Positions 7,409 to 16,520 of a DNA stretch of 64,000 nt are shown one piece after another. The notes below the pieces were generated by a model. The model saw only the letters and a list, made by a program, of their open reading frames with translations. It was not told where the DNA came from and made no database searches. The stretch spans positions 365,328-429,327 of the forward strand of contig CAVVCO010000037.1 in assembly GCA_963746735.1 (NCBI GenBank), read 5' to 3'. The position numbers were made by a program, and so were the translations under genes. The stretch is from CAVSWT01 sp963746735 (GTDB lineage Bacteria; Bacteroidota; Ignavibacteria; Ignavibacteriales; Ignavibacteriaceae). The stretch's first letter is position 1; each line of letters opens with the position of its first letter.

Positions 7409-9318
7409 AAAAAACCAAATATCGCAGCATAAATCAAGCACTTATAATTCTAACCGGGTTGGTCATAGTTATTTGTGCTGTTTTCATTTACTTGTATGTA
7501 CTACGAGGTGTTTATGGTAGATTTTCAACTAGCGACTTTGTTCCAGATGCCAACTTATTCAAAAAAGCCTTTCAAGGGAAGAAAGCGAAGATTGGAATTT
7601 TATACTCGCAGTACACTAAAAATTTGCTGCCAAACAACGGTAAATGGCTGGACGATAATTTACTGACATGGGAAAAATATGTAAAAGCAATCGGCTTCAA
7701 CTATGAAGTAATTAAGGACAGCACCATTGAATTAGGAAGACATACCCAATATGATTTAATCGTTCTTCCGGGTACAAAATCTTTAAGCGACAAAGAAATA
7801 ATTCAGTTAAAAATTTATTTGAATAGAGGAGGAAGTATTTATGCAACCGGTGGCACAGCTTCTTATTCCGAGGATGGAAAATGGCGCGGCTGGGATTTCT
7901 TTTCCGAAGTATTTGGAATAAAGTTCACAAAAGAAATTTCTAATGATGGAGTTTCTCTCAAAACCACCGATTCCGAAAAAATTCATACTATTAGAAGCGG
8001 GCTTCCAATAACCGCAAATGTTCCAACCGGATTTCCTCTTCGTGTTGCTACCTGGGATCGCCCTATGGCTGTTGAAGTTTTGGATCCTCGAACAACACAA
8101 GTAAGCTTTTGGTATAATTATAGACTACAAAAAGGATTAGTTCGTAATGAAATACGAAAAAGTGCTGGAATTGTTTTCGGGAAATATGGTGAAGGAAGAT
8201 TTGTTTGGATGGGTTTTGAAATAAATTCTGTATTAGGCAGTCATGACGACTACTTGTATTTTGACAGGCTATTTCAAAACTCAGTTCACTGGCTAACTTA
8301 CACTCCAATTGCTTACGTAAGAGATTGGCCGGCTGGTTATAGCGCTGCTGCAGTTATTACCCCGGTGTTAACTAAGGAGCCAAATAATTTAGACAGTTTG
8401 CTTAAAATATTGAAAAATGAAAAAGTTAATTCAACTTTTTTGATTGAGCCTAAAAACATAAATCAGTATTCCAAAACTATTAGTCAACTTAAAAATTATG
8501 GTGAGGTTGCAGCCATTGTTAACATAGGTTATTTATCATCTAATAATGATACTATAAACAAATTGAACAGCTTAAATACTCAAACTCAAAAGCTGATTGA
8601 TGCAAAAAGAAAATTAGAATCTGCTGCAAGAACAAAAATTATAGGAGCATTGCCTTATTATGGTTTGTATGATCAAAACACTTTGAAAGCATTAGTAAAA
8701 GCCGGCTACAAATATATTTTGAGCGACTCATTATCAGATAGGTCAGTTCCTAAAACCATAATTAGAGGGAATGCGAGAATTTTCTCGATGGCAAAAACTT
8801 CTAAAGATGATTATGAAATTATAAGAGATTTTGGTTTAAAAGATACCGGTTTTCAAAAATATACTTACCAGGAAGATATAGATAGAGTTTTATTTGAAAG
8901 CGGAATGTATATATTTAAAATTCATACCGACTATCAAGATAAGCCTGAATATATAGGCGTTGTTAAAGATGTAATCGATAATCTTAAGCAGAAAAGATTT
9001 TGGATAACTACTTGCGAAGAAATACAGAAATGGTATGCTAAAAGAAGTTATGTTGAAATAAGAGTTGATAAAAGAGGTGACAGAAGAGTTGCGGTAACTA
9101 TATCAAATCCCGGCAAAGAAACTATAAATGATTTAGTTGTTGAGGTTGATATGGTTGTTGATGCAAAAAATATTTCTTTAAGCACTGAGTTAATTGGTTC
9201 TAAGCCGGCAAAATATCAGTACAACCCGGGCACAAGAATTCTTTATTTGTACATCAACGGTTTGACGGAAAGTGAATCAAGAACTTATTATGTGGATTAT
9301 GATATCCCCAACGTATGA
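7399..9318 (+). CDS. Deacetylase-like protein with eroded active site, membrane-anchored
   Basis: One N-terminal membrane helix (about 14-36) anchors it. Residues about 55-290 form a glutamine-amidotransferase-like (ThuA-like) fold (KIGILYSQYTKNLLP, YDLIVLPGTKSLSDKE, LNRGGSIYATGG). Residues about 310-540 follow the NodB deacetylase plan, but the metal and catalytic motifs are gone: the TFDD position reads VITPVLT, the HxxxH position reads IVNIGYL and the RxPY position reads ALPYYG; only the late His (FKIHTD) remains. A beta-rich domain ends the protein. It is a clear paralogue of the next gene, which keeps the motifs, so this copy probably binds the polymer or its partner rather than cutting acetyl groups. 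It starts inside the preceding gene (10-nt overlap). Confidence 0.7.
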   Translation: MAVEKTKYRSINQALIILTGLVIVICAVFIYLYVLRGVYGRFSTSDFVPDANLFKKAFQGKKAKIGILYSQYTKNLLPNNGKWLDDNLLTWEKYVKAIGFNYEVIKDSTIELGRHTQYDLIVLPGTKSLSDKEIIQLKIYLNRGGSIYATGGTASYSEDGKWRGWDFFSEVFGIKFTKEISNDGVSLKTTDSEKIHTIRSGLPITANVPTGFPLRVATWDRPMAVEVLDPRTTQVSFWYNYRLQKGLVRNEIRKSAGIVFGKYGEGRFVWMGFEINSVLGSHDDYLYFDRLFQNSVHWLTYTPIAYVRDWPAGYSAAAVITPVLTKEPNNLDSLLKILKNEKVNSTFLIEPKNINQYSKTISQLKNYGEVAAIVNIGYLSSNNDTINKLNSLNTQTQKLIDAKRKLESAARTKIIGALPYYGLYDQNTLKALVKAGYKYILSDSLSDRSVPKTIIRGNARIFSMAKTSKDDYEIIRDFGLKDTGFQKYTYQEDIDRVLFESGMYIFKIHTDYQDKPEYIGVVKDVIDNLKQKRFWITTCEEIQKWYAKRSYVEIRVDKRGDRRVAVTISNPGKETINDLVVEVDMVVDAKNISLSTELIGSKPAKYQYNPGTRILYLYINGLTESESRTYYVDYDIPNV

Positions 9319-9329
9319 GTAAAAATTAA

Positions 9330-11078
9330 TTGAAAAAAATAATTCAAATATCGTTTACAATAATTTTAATTTTTAACGGACTGCAGTTTGCCAAAAGCAG
9401 TGAAGCTAAAGTTGCATTATTGTATTCAAATTACACAGAAAAGTTGCTGCCAAAAAATTCCACATTTGTTCATGATCAAATTACTTTTTGGGAATTATTT
9501 TTCATCCAGAATAAAATCAATTATGCAGTTATTACAGATGGTGATTTAGAGTCCGGATTATCTGATGATTATTCTGTCTTAGTTCTTCCTAACTCAGTCG
9601 TTCTTAGTGATAATGAGTTAAATAATGTTGATCGATTTTTACGAGAAGGCAATTCTGTTTTTGCTAACAAAATTGTTGGTGAAAAAGATCAAAACGGTAA
9701 AGAAAGAAGTAAAGAAATTTTAAATACTTTATTTGGACTTTCCTATCAAGGTACAATTGATAAATTAGAATTAAGCAAGGTTCATTCCATTAAAGGTGAC
9801 ACACCATTGTCAATAAACATTCCTGCTGGATTCAGATTAAGAGTTGATGCTTCCAATCTCCCAATTCAAGCAAAGGTTAACTCAATATACACTAACGCAC
9901 TGGGTTACTGGTATAATGATGATTTCCCTTATGCAGGTTTGCCGGATGATTCGCTGACAACATCAATTGCTTATGGGGAAAAAGATAATGGAAAATTTGT
10001 TTGGATTGGTTTTGATTTCTCTGAAGTTGTTGGTTCCAAAACTCATCAGGATGCTTTCAATAATTTATTGTGTAATTCAATTTTATGGCTGGAAGGGAAG
10101 AATTCTGTTTGGGTTGAAACCTGGCCTGAAGGCAAAAGCTCGTCAGTAATAGTTTCTTGCGATGTCGAATTTGAATTTGATAACATAATTAATGCTGTTA
10201 AAATTCTTAACCAGGAAAAAATTGAAGGCCAATATTATATTTTAACGGATGTGATGAAGCCTGATGCATTGAATCAAATTTTGAAAAACGGTGATATTGG
10301 ATTGCATGGTGATAATCACGATGTCTTTCAATTTCAACCTTACAACCAGCAATATCAAAGACTTAAAGATGCAAGGTATCTCCTTGAACAGAAGAGCGGA
10401 AGAAAAATTATCGGCTTCCGTCCGCCTGAGACTGTTTATGATGATAAAACAGTTGAAGCATTAAAAAACCTTCACTTTACAATTTTAGCTTCAGATAATT
10501 TTGAAGACAGATCCGTTCCACAATTTTATGATACTGATAAAGATTTACTTGTAATTCCTGAAACGGGTTATGATGATTACGACATTTTAATAAGATTTAA
10601 AATTGAAGATTTTCACAAGCAGGCAGAACGATATTTGCTCGATTATAAAAGGGTAAATGATGAAGGCGGTTTATATGTTTTAAACTATCATTCCCAGCTT
10701 CAATGCCTAAAAGATAATGTTGATGCGCTGAAAATTTGTATTGATAAGTTCAAAGAAAATGATTCATGGATTACAACAGCAAATAAAGTTAGTGAATGGT
10801 GGAGAGAAAAAAATAATTTATCAGCTTCAATAAAAAAACAATTTGAAGATTCGTTGCAAGTAGAAATAAAAAACTCAGGCAGCAAAAATATTGCAAATGC
10901 TGCGCTTGCATTATACTTAGGGAAATCAAAATTAGCTAGTAACTTAAGTGTATTAGAAAAAGATAAAAACTTAAAATATGACTTTGATAAAGAAAAAAAT
11001 CAGCTTAAAATTTATGTTGATGAACTAAAGCCTTTTGAAACTAAAGCATTAACAATAAAAACTAAAAATATTCAATAA
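9330..11078 (+). CDS. Periplasmic polysaccharide deacetylase with amidotransferase-like N-terminal domain
   Basis: A signal peptide (about 1-24) is followed by the same amidotransferase-like fold as in the preceding gene (KVALLYSNYTEKLLP) and then a NodB-type deacetylase domain. Here the metal ligands are visible: Asp278 in SCDVE, His326 and His330 in GLHGDNH, Arg364 in GFRPPE and a late His454 in NYHSQ. The second Asp of the usual TFDD is not kept (CDVE), so activity is likely but not certain. Deacetylases of this class (PgaB, PelA) remove acetyl groups from the polymer in the periplasm before export. The start is TTG, 11 nt after the preceding stop. C-terminal beta domain about 500-582. Confidence 0.75.
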   Translation: MKKIIQISFTIILIFNGLQFAKSSEAKVALLYSNYTEKLLPKNSTFVHDQITFWELFFIQNKINYAVITDGDLESGLSDDYSVLVLPNSVVLSDNELNNVDRFLREGNSVFANKIVGEKDQNGKERSKEILNTLFGLSYQGTIDKLELSKVHSIKGDTPLSINIPAGFRLRVDASNLPIQAKVNSIYTNALGYWYNDDFPYAGLPDDSLTTSIAYGEKDNGKFVWIGFDFSEVVGSKTHQDAFNNLLCNSILWLEGKNSVWVETWPEGKSSSVIVSCDVEFEFDNIINAVKILNQEKIEGQYYILTDVMKPDALNQILKNGDIGLHGDNHDVFQFQPYNQQYQRLKDARYLLEQKSGRKIIGFRPPETVYDDKTVEALKNLHFTILASDNFEDRSVPQFYDTDKDLLVIPETGYDDYDILIRFKIEDFHKQAERYLLDYKRVNDEGGLYVLNYHSQLQCLKDNVDALKICIDKFKENDSWITTANKVSEWWREKNNLSASIKKQFEDSLQVEIKNSGSKNIANAALALYLGKSKLASNLSVLEKDKNLKYDFDKEKNQLKIYVDELKPFETKALTIKTKNIQ

Positions 11079-11099
11079 AAATTACCGGATATAATTGCA

Positions 11100-14000
11100 G
11101 TGAAACACGAAAATCAAATAAACTTTGCGGTATTTAATTCCATAAAAGAAACTATCAAAACTCCTTTCATGGTTTTAGATCAGAATGGAAATATTATAAC
11201 TTTTAATGATGAAGCATCATCACTTTTGGAATTCGATTCATCCATTACAAATATTTATGATGTTTTAAGTTTCCAATCAGCAGAAAATTTTAATGAAGAG
11301 TTTAGCGAAGTTTTATCCCAAGGAAATAAGCTTGAAAAAAATATAGAAATAATATTAAAAAACGGAAAAAGTATATCAACAAAAGTAGTAATTAATACTT
11401 TTTATGATGAAGATACCTCTTATTTATTTTGCAGTTTCTACCCGGTTGAAAATAAGTTAACCATAAGAGGATTAACTAATATCAACCTTGTTACTGAAAA
11501 GTTGAAAGAAATTTTTAACAATAAAGATATTGTCAGCATTGTTCAGGAAATTGCTTCATCATATCCATTTACATTTTTAACTAAAGAAAAGATAAGAAAT
11601 AAAATTGATGCGTTTACCGAAATGATCTGGGTGATCAACAAAGAGGGTAATTATGTTTTGGTGAATAACAAATTGTCAAAAAGTCTTGGACTTAAAAATT
11701 CACAGCTTGAAGGCAAATCTGAAAGAGATTTTATACTGCCTCATCTTATTGATTTTAGAATTGCAGTTGAAGATTATATTAAAAAAACAACTAATTCAAT
11801 TTTGCTGGAGGGAATACCATTTAAAGGTATTCCAAATATCGACAGCTTCCAACTAATTGAAATCCCTATTACAGATTCTGAAAATAATGCTATTGCAGTG
11901 GTGGGAGTTGCTCAGAAAAAAATCAATAAAATATTCCCGGGATTAAAAAACGGCAATCAAAAAGACTTCAATGAAGTTATCTATAATTTACCAAAAGCTT
12001 TTGCAGTATTCGATAAGAAGGGAATTTTTATTACTGGCTCAGAAAAATTTTACAGTTTAATTAATTTAGATTTGAAGCCAATTGCGGAAATCAATTTTAA
12101 GCAAATTTTTCATGAAGATTTATCATTCAAGTTAGAGCAGTTCATTTCTTCTAATCTTCATGAGCAATCTTTTAATTATAAAATTCAATTAGATAAAAAC
12201 GCTGTATCTTCAATTTCGGAATCGACCACTATGTGGGAAGATGTAAAAATATTTTTAAGTAAAATATTTGATGCAGAAAAACAGTTAGAAGGAGTTATTA
12301 TGCAAATTGACGAAACTTCATTGTCGGATGATTTTGAAGCGCTGCTAAACAATAAAGGCAAAATGTTTGATCTTCTTATCAAAGATAATCCGGAGCCGAT
12401 ATTTGTTTACAACAAAGATGATTTAATGTTTCTTGAAGTAAATAACGCAGCTTTGGAATTGTACGGCTATAGTAAAGATGAATTTCTAAAGATGGATTTA
12501 ACAGATCTTTATACTACAGAAGACATACAAAATTTGTTGGATTCGAATAATCAAACAAAAGAAGGAAAATTCAGCAAGCCTTTTAAACATAGGAAAAAAG
12601 ATGGCTCATTTGTATTTGTTGAGATAAGTAAAATGAGTTTTAAGTTTGGCGAAAAGGACGCTCATTTTAATATTATTAAAGATGTAACCGGAAGATTTGA
12701 ACTTAAGCAGAAACAACAACAGCTGCATGCTTCTTTCAATAATTCAGATAATCCTCAATTCATTACTGATTCAACTGGATTTATTTTAGAGGTAAATAAA
12801 AAAGCAATTGAAGTATTAAATCGTAATGAAGAAGAATTAATAAATTCTTCATTCACATCATTAGTAGAAGATGAAAATAGAGGAAAAATAAACACAGGTA
12901 TATTCCAGGCAAATATAAAAGATGCTCAATCGTTTATTTGTAAGTTGAAAAATTTCAGAAATGAGTTGTTTGAAACTGAAATAATTTCTGTCCCGATTTT
13001 AGATTTTGAAAATGAAATAAACAGCTTTAATATTCTACTTAAATTGAAAGCAGAAAAGGATACATTAACTGAAAGCGAAGTTGAAAGTGAATCAGTAACT
13101 TTAGCCTCAAAAGATTTGCCGGAACCAGATGTTTCTTCTGCATCACTTTCTAATATTTTTCATGAGATATTAACTCCAATAAATGTTATACTCGGATTCA
13201 CTCAAGAAATTATGGAGAGTATAAAAAACCCGACTGATGAACAAAAAGAATCAATTGATATAATAAATCATAATAAAGAAGTTTTGATGAACAGCATAAA
13301 CACAGCTGCAGAATACTCAAAAATTAAGGAGACAGTAAGTAACCTTAAAATTGAAAAAATTAGTATGCCTGAAGTTGTGGATGAAATTTATAATAATTTT
13401 TATAGTATTATAGGTACAGATGTAGTTGATTTTGCATACGGGAAAATTTCTTCTTCACTTACTTTCAATTCCGATAAAGAAAATTTTATAAAGTTAATAA
13501 ACTTACTAGTTAAAACTACTACAAAGATAATCGGTGGGAATAAGTTATATCTATCTGCATCACAGTTTGATGATAATAATTTTTTAATTTCATTTAAAGA
13601 TAATTATTCATCGATGTCTTCACACATTGCTGATACATTAAATAATTTATTTACAACTACAAATTCCTCTGTAAGAAAGAAATATGGTATTTCTAAAATT
13701 TCGCTTGACCTTGCAAAATCTTTGCTGCAAATGTTAGGCGGTAAATTTTATTTAAATGAAGATGAGAAGAAAGATTCAGGTTTTATTTTCCCTCTTATAC
13801 TAAATGAAGTACAAGAAAATGCTTCTCCGATTGTTGACAGTATTGAAGAAAATGATTCTGAGTTTTCGGAGGGAGAAAATAAAGATTATTCATTTACATC
13901 AGATTTAGATGTAAATATTGTAACAAAAGAAACTGAAAAAAACGAAAATACTTTATTAGATCATTCAGCTTCGAAAGAACAAAATATTTTACCTTCTCAG

Positions 14001-14462
14001 TCAACGGAAGCAAGTTTTGATAATAAAAAAGAGGAAGTTGTTTTTACTAATTACGGTACCTATAATCAAGAATATAATATCGACCTGCCTCAATTGACCT
14101 GTCTTTATATTGAAGATCAAATTGATTCGCAGATATTATATGGCCTACAAATGAAAGATTTAAAAGATATTCAATATGCAGTTAGTTTTGAAGAAGCCTT
14201 ACCATTACTTGATAAGTTTAGTTTTGATTTTATTCTAATTGATATAAATATTCTCGGTGAATATAATGGCCTTGATGCACTTAGAATGATTCACAGGCTT
14301 CCCGGTTATGAAAAGCTTCCAATAATTGCAGTTACTTCTTATGTTTTGCCCGGGGATAGCAGCAAATTTATCGCTGCAGGTTTTAATGATTTTATTTCCA
14401 AACCAATTTTCCGTGAAAAAGTAATTGCTTCGTTGGAAAAAATATTTTTAATGCAGATGTAA
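11100..14462 (+). CDS. Multi-PAS hybrid histidine kinase-like protein with degenerate ATPase domain and C-terminal receiver
   Basis: 1120 residues, no membrane helix, hence cytoplasmic. About five PAS-like domains (about 15-115, 170-275, 290-405, 425-535, 545-655) lead to a HisKA-like helix pair with a kept phospho-acceptor motif FHEILTP (His688). The ATPase domain that follows (about 785-900) has lost its N box (NLLVKTTTKI), its G1 box (FKDNYSS instead of DxGxG) and its G2 box. After an acidic linker comes a receiver (about 1000-1120) with an intact Asp1048 (LIDINILG), TS switch and SKP lysine. It probably cannot bind ATP normally and may work as a phosphatase, phosphotransfer hub or scaffold. 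Start is GTG, 21 nt after the deacetylase gene, so it belongs to the same unit. Confidence 0.75.
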   Translation: MKHENQINFAVFNSIKETIKTPFMVLDQNGNIITFNDEASSLLEFDSSITNIYDVLSFQSAENFNEEFSEVLSQGNKLEKNIEIILKNGKSISTKVVINTFYDEDTSYLFCSFYPVENKLTIRGLTNINLVTEKLKEIFNNKDIVSIVQEIASSYPFTFLTKEKIRNKIDAFTEMIWVINKEGNYVLVNNKLSKSLGLKNSQLEGKSERDFILPHLIDFRIAVEDYIKKTTNSILLEGIPFKGIPNIDSFQLIEIPITDSENNAIAVVGVAQKKINKIFPGLKNGNQKDFNEVIYNLPKAFAVFDKKGIFITGSEKFYSLINLDLKPIAEINFKQIFHEDLSFKLEQFISSNLHEQSFNYKIQLDKNAVSSISESTTMWEDVKIFLSKIFDAEKQLEGVIMQIDETSLSDDFEALLNNKGKMFDLLIKDNPEPIFVYNKDDLMFLEVNNAALELYGYSKDEFLKMDLTDLYTTEDIQNLLDSNNQTKEGKFSKPFKHRKKDGSFVFVEISKMSFKFGEKDAHFNIIKDVTGRFELKQKQQQLHASFNNSDNPQFITDSTGFILEVNKKAIEVLNRNEEELINSSFTSLVEDENRGKINTGIFQANIKDAQSFICKLKNFRNELFETEIISVPILDFENEINSFNILLKLKAEKDTLTESEVESESVTLASKDLPEPDVSSASLSNIFHEILTPINVILGFTQEIMESIKNPTDEQKESIDIINHNKEVLMNSINTAAEYSKIKETVSNLKIEKISMPEVVDEIYNNFYSIIGTDVVDFAYGKISSSLTFNSDKENFIKLINLLVKTTTKIIGGNKLYLSASQFDDNNFLISFKDNYSSMSSHIADTLNNLFTTTNSSVRKKYGISKISLDLAKSLLQMLGGKFYLNEDEKKDSGFIFPLILNEVQENASPIVDSIEENDSEFSEGENKDYSFTSDLDVNIVTKETEKNENTLLDHSASKEQNILPSQSTEASFDNKKEEVVFTNYGTYNQEYNIDLPQLTCLYIEDQIDSQILYGLQMKDLKDIQYAVSFEEALPLLDKFSFDFILIDINILGEYNGLDALRMIHRLPGYEKLPIIAVTSYVLPGDSSKFIAAGFNDFISKPIFREKVIASLEKIFLMQM

Positions 14463-14542
14463 TTTGCATTAAAAATTCTGTTTAATATTCATTTAATACA
14501 ATTAGACATTTCAAATTGTAAATTTAATTGTTGATCCTGACG

Positions 14543-14574
14543 CACGTTCTTCTACTAAGTAAGGAGAAGAAGTG
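14543..14574. other. Imperfect inverted repeat between kinase and receptor genes
   Basis: CAC-G-TTCTTCT (14543-14553) pairs with AGAAGAA-GTG (14565-14574), one bulged base, 11-nt loop. No T-run follows directly, so it is not a standard terminator; it may be a leader structure or mark the end of the polysaccharide unit. No B12-riboswitch-like core was seen in this 227-nt gap. Confidence 0.35.
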
Positions 14575-14689
14575 AAATTTGTTAAAATTGTTAGTTTATA
14601 ATATCTCTTTTTTAGTCCTCTCCTAAAAAATTCTTCATAAAAATTTTGTATTTTTTCATTCCAAAATTCATTTTCAAATCAAGGATTTA

Positions 14690-16510
14690 ATGAAACACAT
14701 TTTGTTTTGTATATCGCTTTCTATATCATTATTAACAATTGAAAATATAAATGCTCAAACTATTAATCATCAACTTCAAGATGTAGTTGTAACCGCCAGC
14801 CGTACTCCAATTTCATTTTCGGATTTAACTCGAAGTGTTATTGTAATTGATTCTTCTGAAATAAAGGAAGCGCCTGTAAACAGTATACAAGATTTACTGC
14901 AATATATAGCAGGGGTAGATATAAAGCAGAGAGGAGTGGACGGAGTTCAAGCAGATGCAAGCATTCGCGGCGGAACTTTTGAGGAAACTTTAATATTGAT
15001 TGACGGCGTAAAAATGAGCGACCCTCAAACTGGGCATCATAATTTGAATTTGCCAATTTCACTTGATAACGTTGAACGAATTGAAATATTAAAGGGGCAA
15101 GGTTCAAAAACATTTGGGCCGAATGCATTCAGCGGAGTTATAAATATTATTACAAAAAAAAATCTTACCCGCTCATTATCAGTTGAAGCATTAGGAGGCC
15201 AGAATTCATATTACAAAACATCGTTGAGCGCTTCTTTGCCGTTATGGAAAATCAGTAATAATCTTTCAATTAGCAAAGATAAATCTGATGGATACCGTTA
15301 TAATACTAATTTTGATATAAATAATATTTCATTAGGTTCATCTCTAAATTCAAAAACAACAAACATAAATTTATTGTTAGGCTATAATGATAAAAAATTC
15401 GGGGCAAGCGGATTCTATACATCTACATTTAAAAATGAATGGGAACACACCACCACGAAAATTGCAAATTTAAGTTCGGAAATTAAATTCAACAATTTTA
15501 CAATCTCTCCTAAAATAAATTATAGAAGAAATGATGATAGGTACTTACTCGATTATACTAATCCATCATTCTATGAAAATATCCATCATACTGATGTTTA
15601 TGGATTTGAAATTCAATCATCACTTACTACTAATTTAGGAGTGACTTCTATTGGCGGTGAATTTGGTCATGATAAAATAACCAGTACAAATCTTGGCGAT
15701 CATTCTCGAGATAATAAAGGACTATTTGCCGAACAAAAATTTTCTCCTTTTGAAAAATTAAATATTATTTTAGGCGGCTTTGCTTACGATTATGCTTCAA
15801 TCGGCTGGAAAATCTGGCCGGGTATTGATGCGAGCTATAACATAACACCAAGCATTAGATTATTTGGTTCTGCCGGTAAGGCATTTAGAATCCCAAGTTA
15901 TACAGAACTATATTACAATGATCCAGTTACTCAAGGTGACCCAAATCTGCTATATGAAGAAACTACAAATTTTGAAATGGGAATAAACCTAACTCAAAAT
16001 TTTTTCAATGCAGAAATAAGTCTTTTTAGAAAAGAAGGAAAGAATATAATTGATTGGTTTAAATTAAATTCAAGTGAAACTAAATGGACAGTTAGGAATA
16101 TTGCCAAAGTAAATACAAATGGTTTTGAAATTAATTTTTATTCAAATCCGCAAATTATTTTTCGTAACTTGCCATTTACGAAATTTAGTATCGGCTATAC
16201 ATATCTTGATTCAGACAGAAAAACTTCTGAATTTATATCACGATATGCTCTAGATTACTTAAGGCATCAATTGGTTATAATAGTTTCAAATAATTTCTTT
16301 TGGAACATAAAACAAACGTGGGCATTTAGATATGAAAATAGAGTTAACTTTGAAGATCATTTTTTAGCTGATGCGAATTTCTACCGTGATATAAATATGA
16401 TTACACTTTTTCTAAAAGCCACTAACTTGTTTAACAAAACTTATCATGATATTGATACTGCTCCATTGCCCGGCAGATGGATAATTGGTGGTATAAAATT
16501 AAAAATTTAA
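14690..16510 (+). CDS. TonB-dependent outer-membrane receptor
   Basis: Signal peptide about 1-22 (ending NAQ). A TonB-box-like stretch and plug domain follow (LQDVVVTASRTP, SIRGGTFEETLILIDGV, VERIEILKGQGS, GVINIITKK), then a barrel of about 450 residues closing with GGIKLKI. About 606 residues is the size of a BtuB-like receptor. Such proteins take up metal chelates, cobalamin, sugars or other large substrates with energy from TonB-ExbBD; the plug motifs do not reveal the substrate. The gene ends 10 nt before hpnC, so receptor and squalene genes are probably co-transcribed, an unusual pairing. No TonB gene is in the window. Confidence 0.88.
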   Translation: MKHILFCISLSISLLTIENINAQTINHQLQDVVVTASRTPISFSDLTRSVIVIDSSEIKEAPVNSIQDLLQYIAGVDIKQRGVDGVQADASIRGGTFEETLILIDGVKMSDPQTGHHNLNLPISLDNVERIEILKGQGSKTFGPNAFSGVINIITKKNLTRSLSVEALGGQNSYYKTSLSASLPLWKISNNLSISKDKSDGYRYNTNFDINNISLGSSLNSKTTNINLLLGYNDKKFGASGFYTSTFKNEWEHTTTKIANLSSEIKFNNFTISPKINYRRNDDRYLLDYTNPSFYENIHHTDVYGFEIQSSLTTNLGVTSIGGEFGHDKITSTNLGDHSRDNKGLFAEQKFSPFEKLNIILGGFAYDYASIGWKIWPGIDASYNITPSIRLFGSAGKAFRIPSYTELYYNDPVTQGDPNLLYEETTNFEMGINLTQNFFNAEISLFRKEGKNIIDWFKLNSSETKWTVRNIAKVNTNGFEINFYSNPQIIFRNLPFTKFSIGYTYLDSDRKTSEFISRYALDYLRHQLVIIVSNNFFWNIKQTWAFRYENRVNFEDHFLADANFYRDINMITLFLKATNLFNKTYHDIDTAPLPGRWIIGGIKLKI

Positions 16511-16520
16511 TACAAATTTA

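Noticed and set aside
14463..14689. Cobalamin riboswitch before the TonB-dependent receptor
   Set aside because: No B12-box-like core (GCCACTG-type) is present; only the imperfect hairpin at 14543-14574 is seen.
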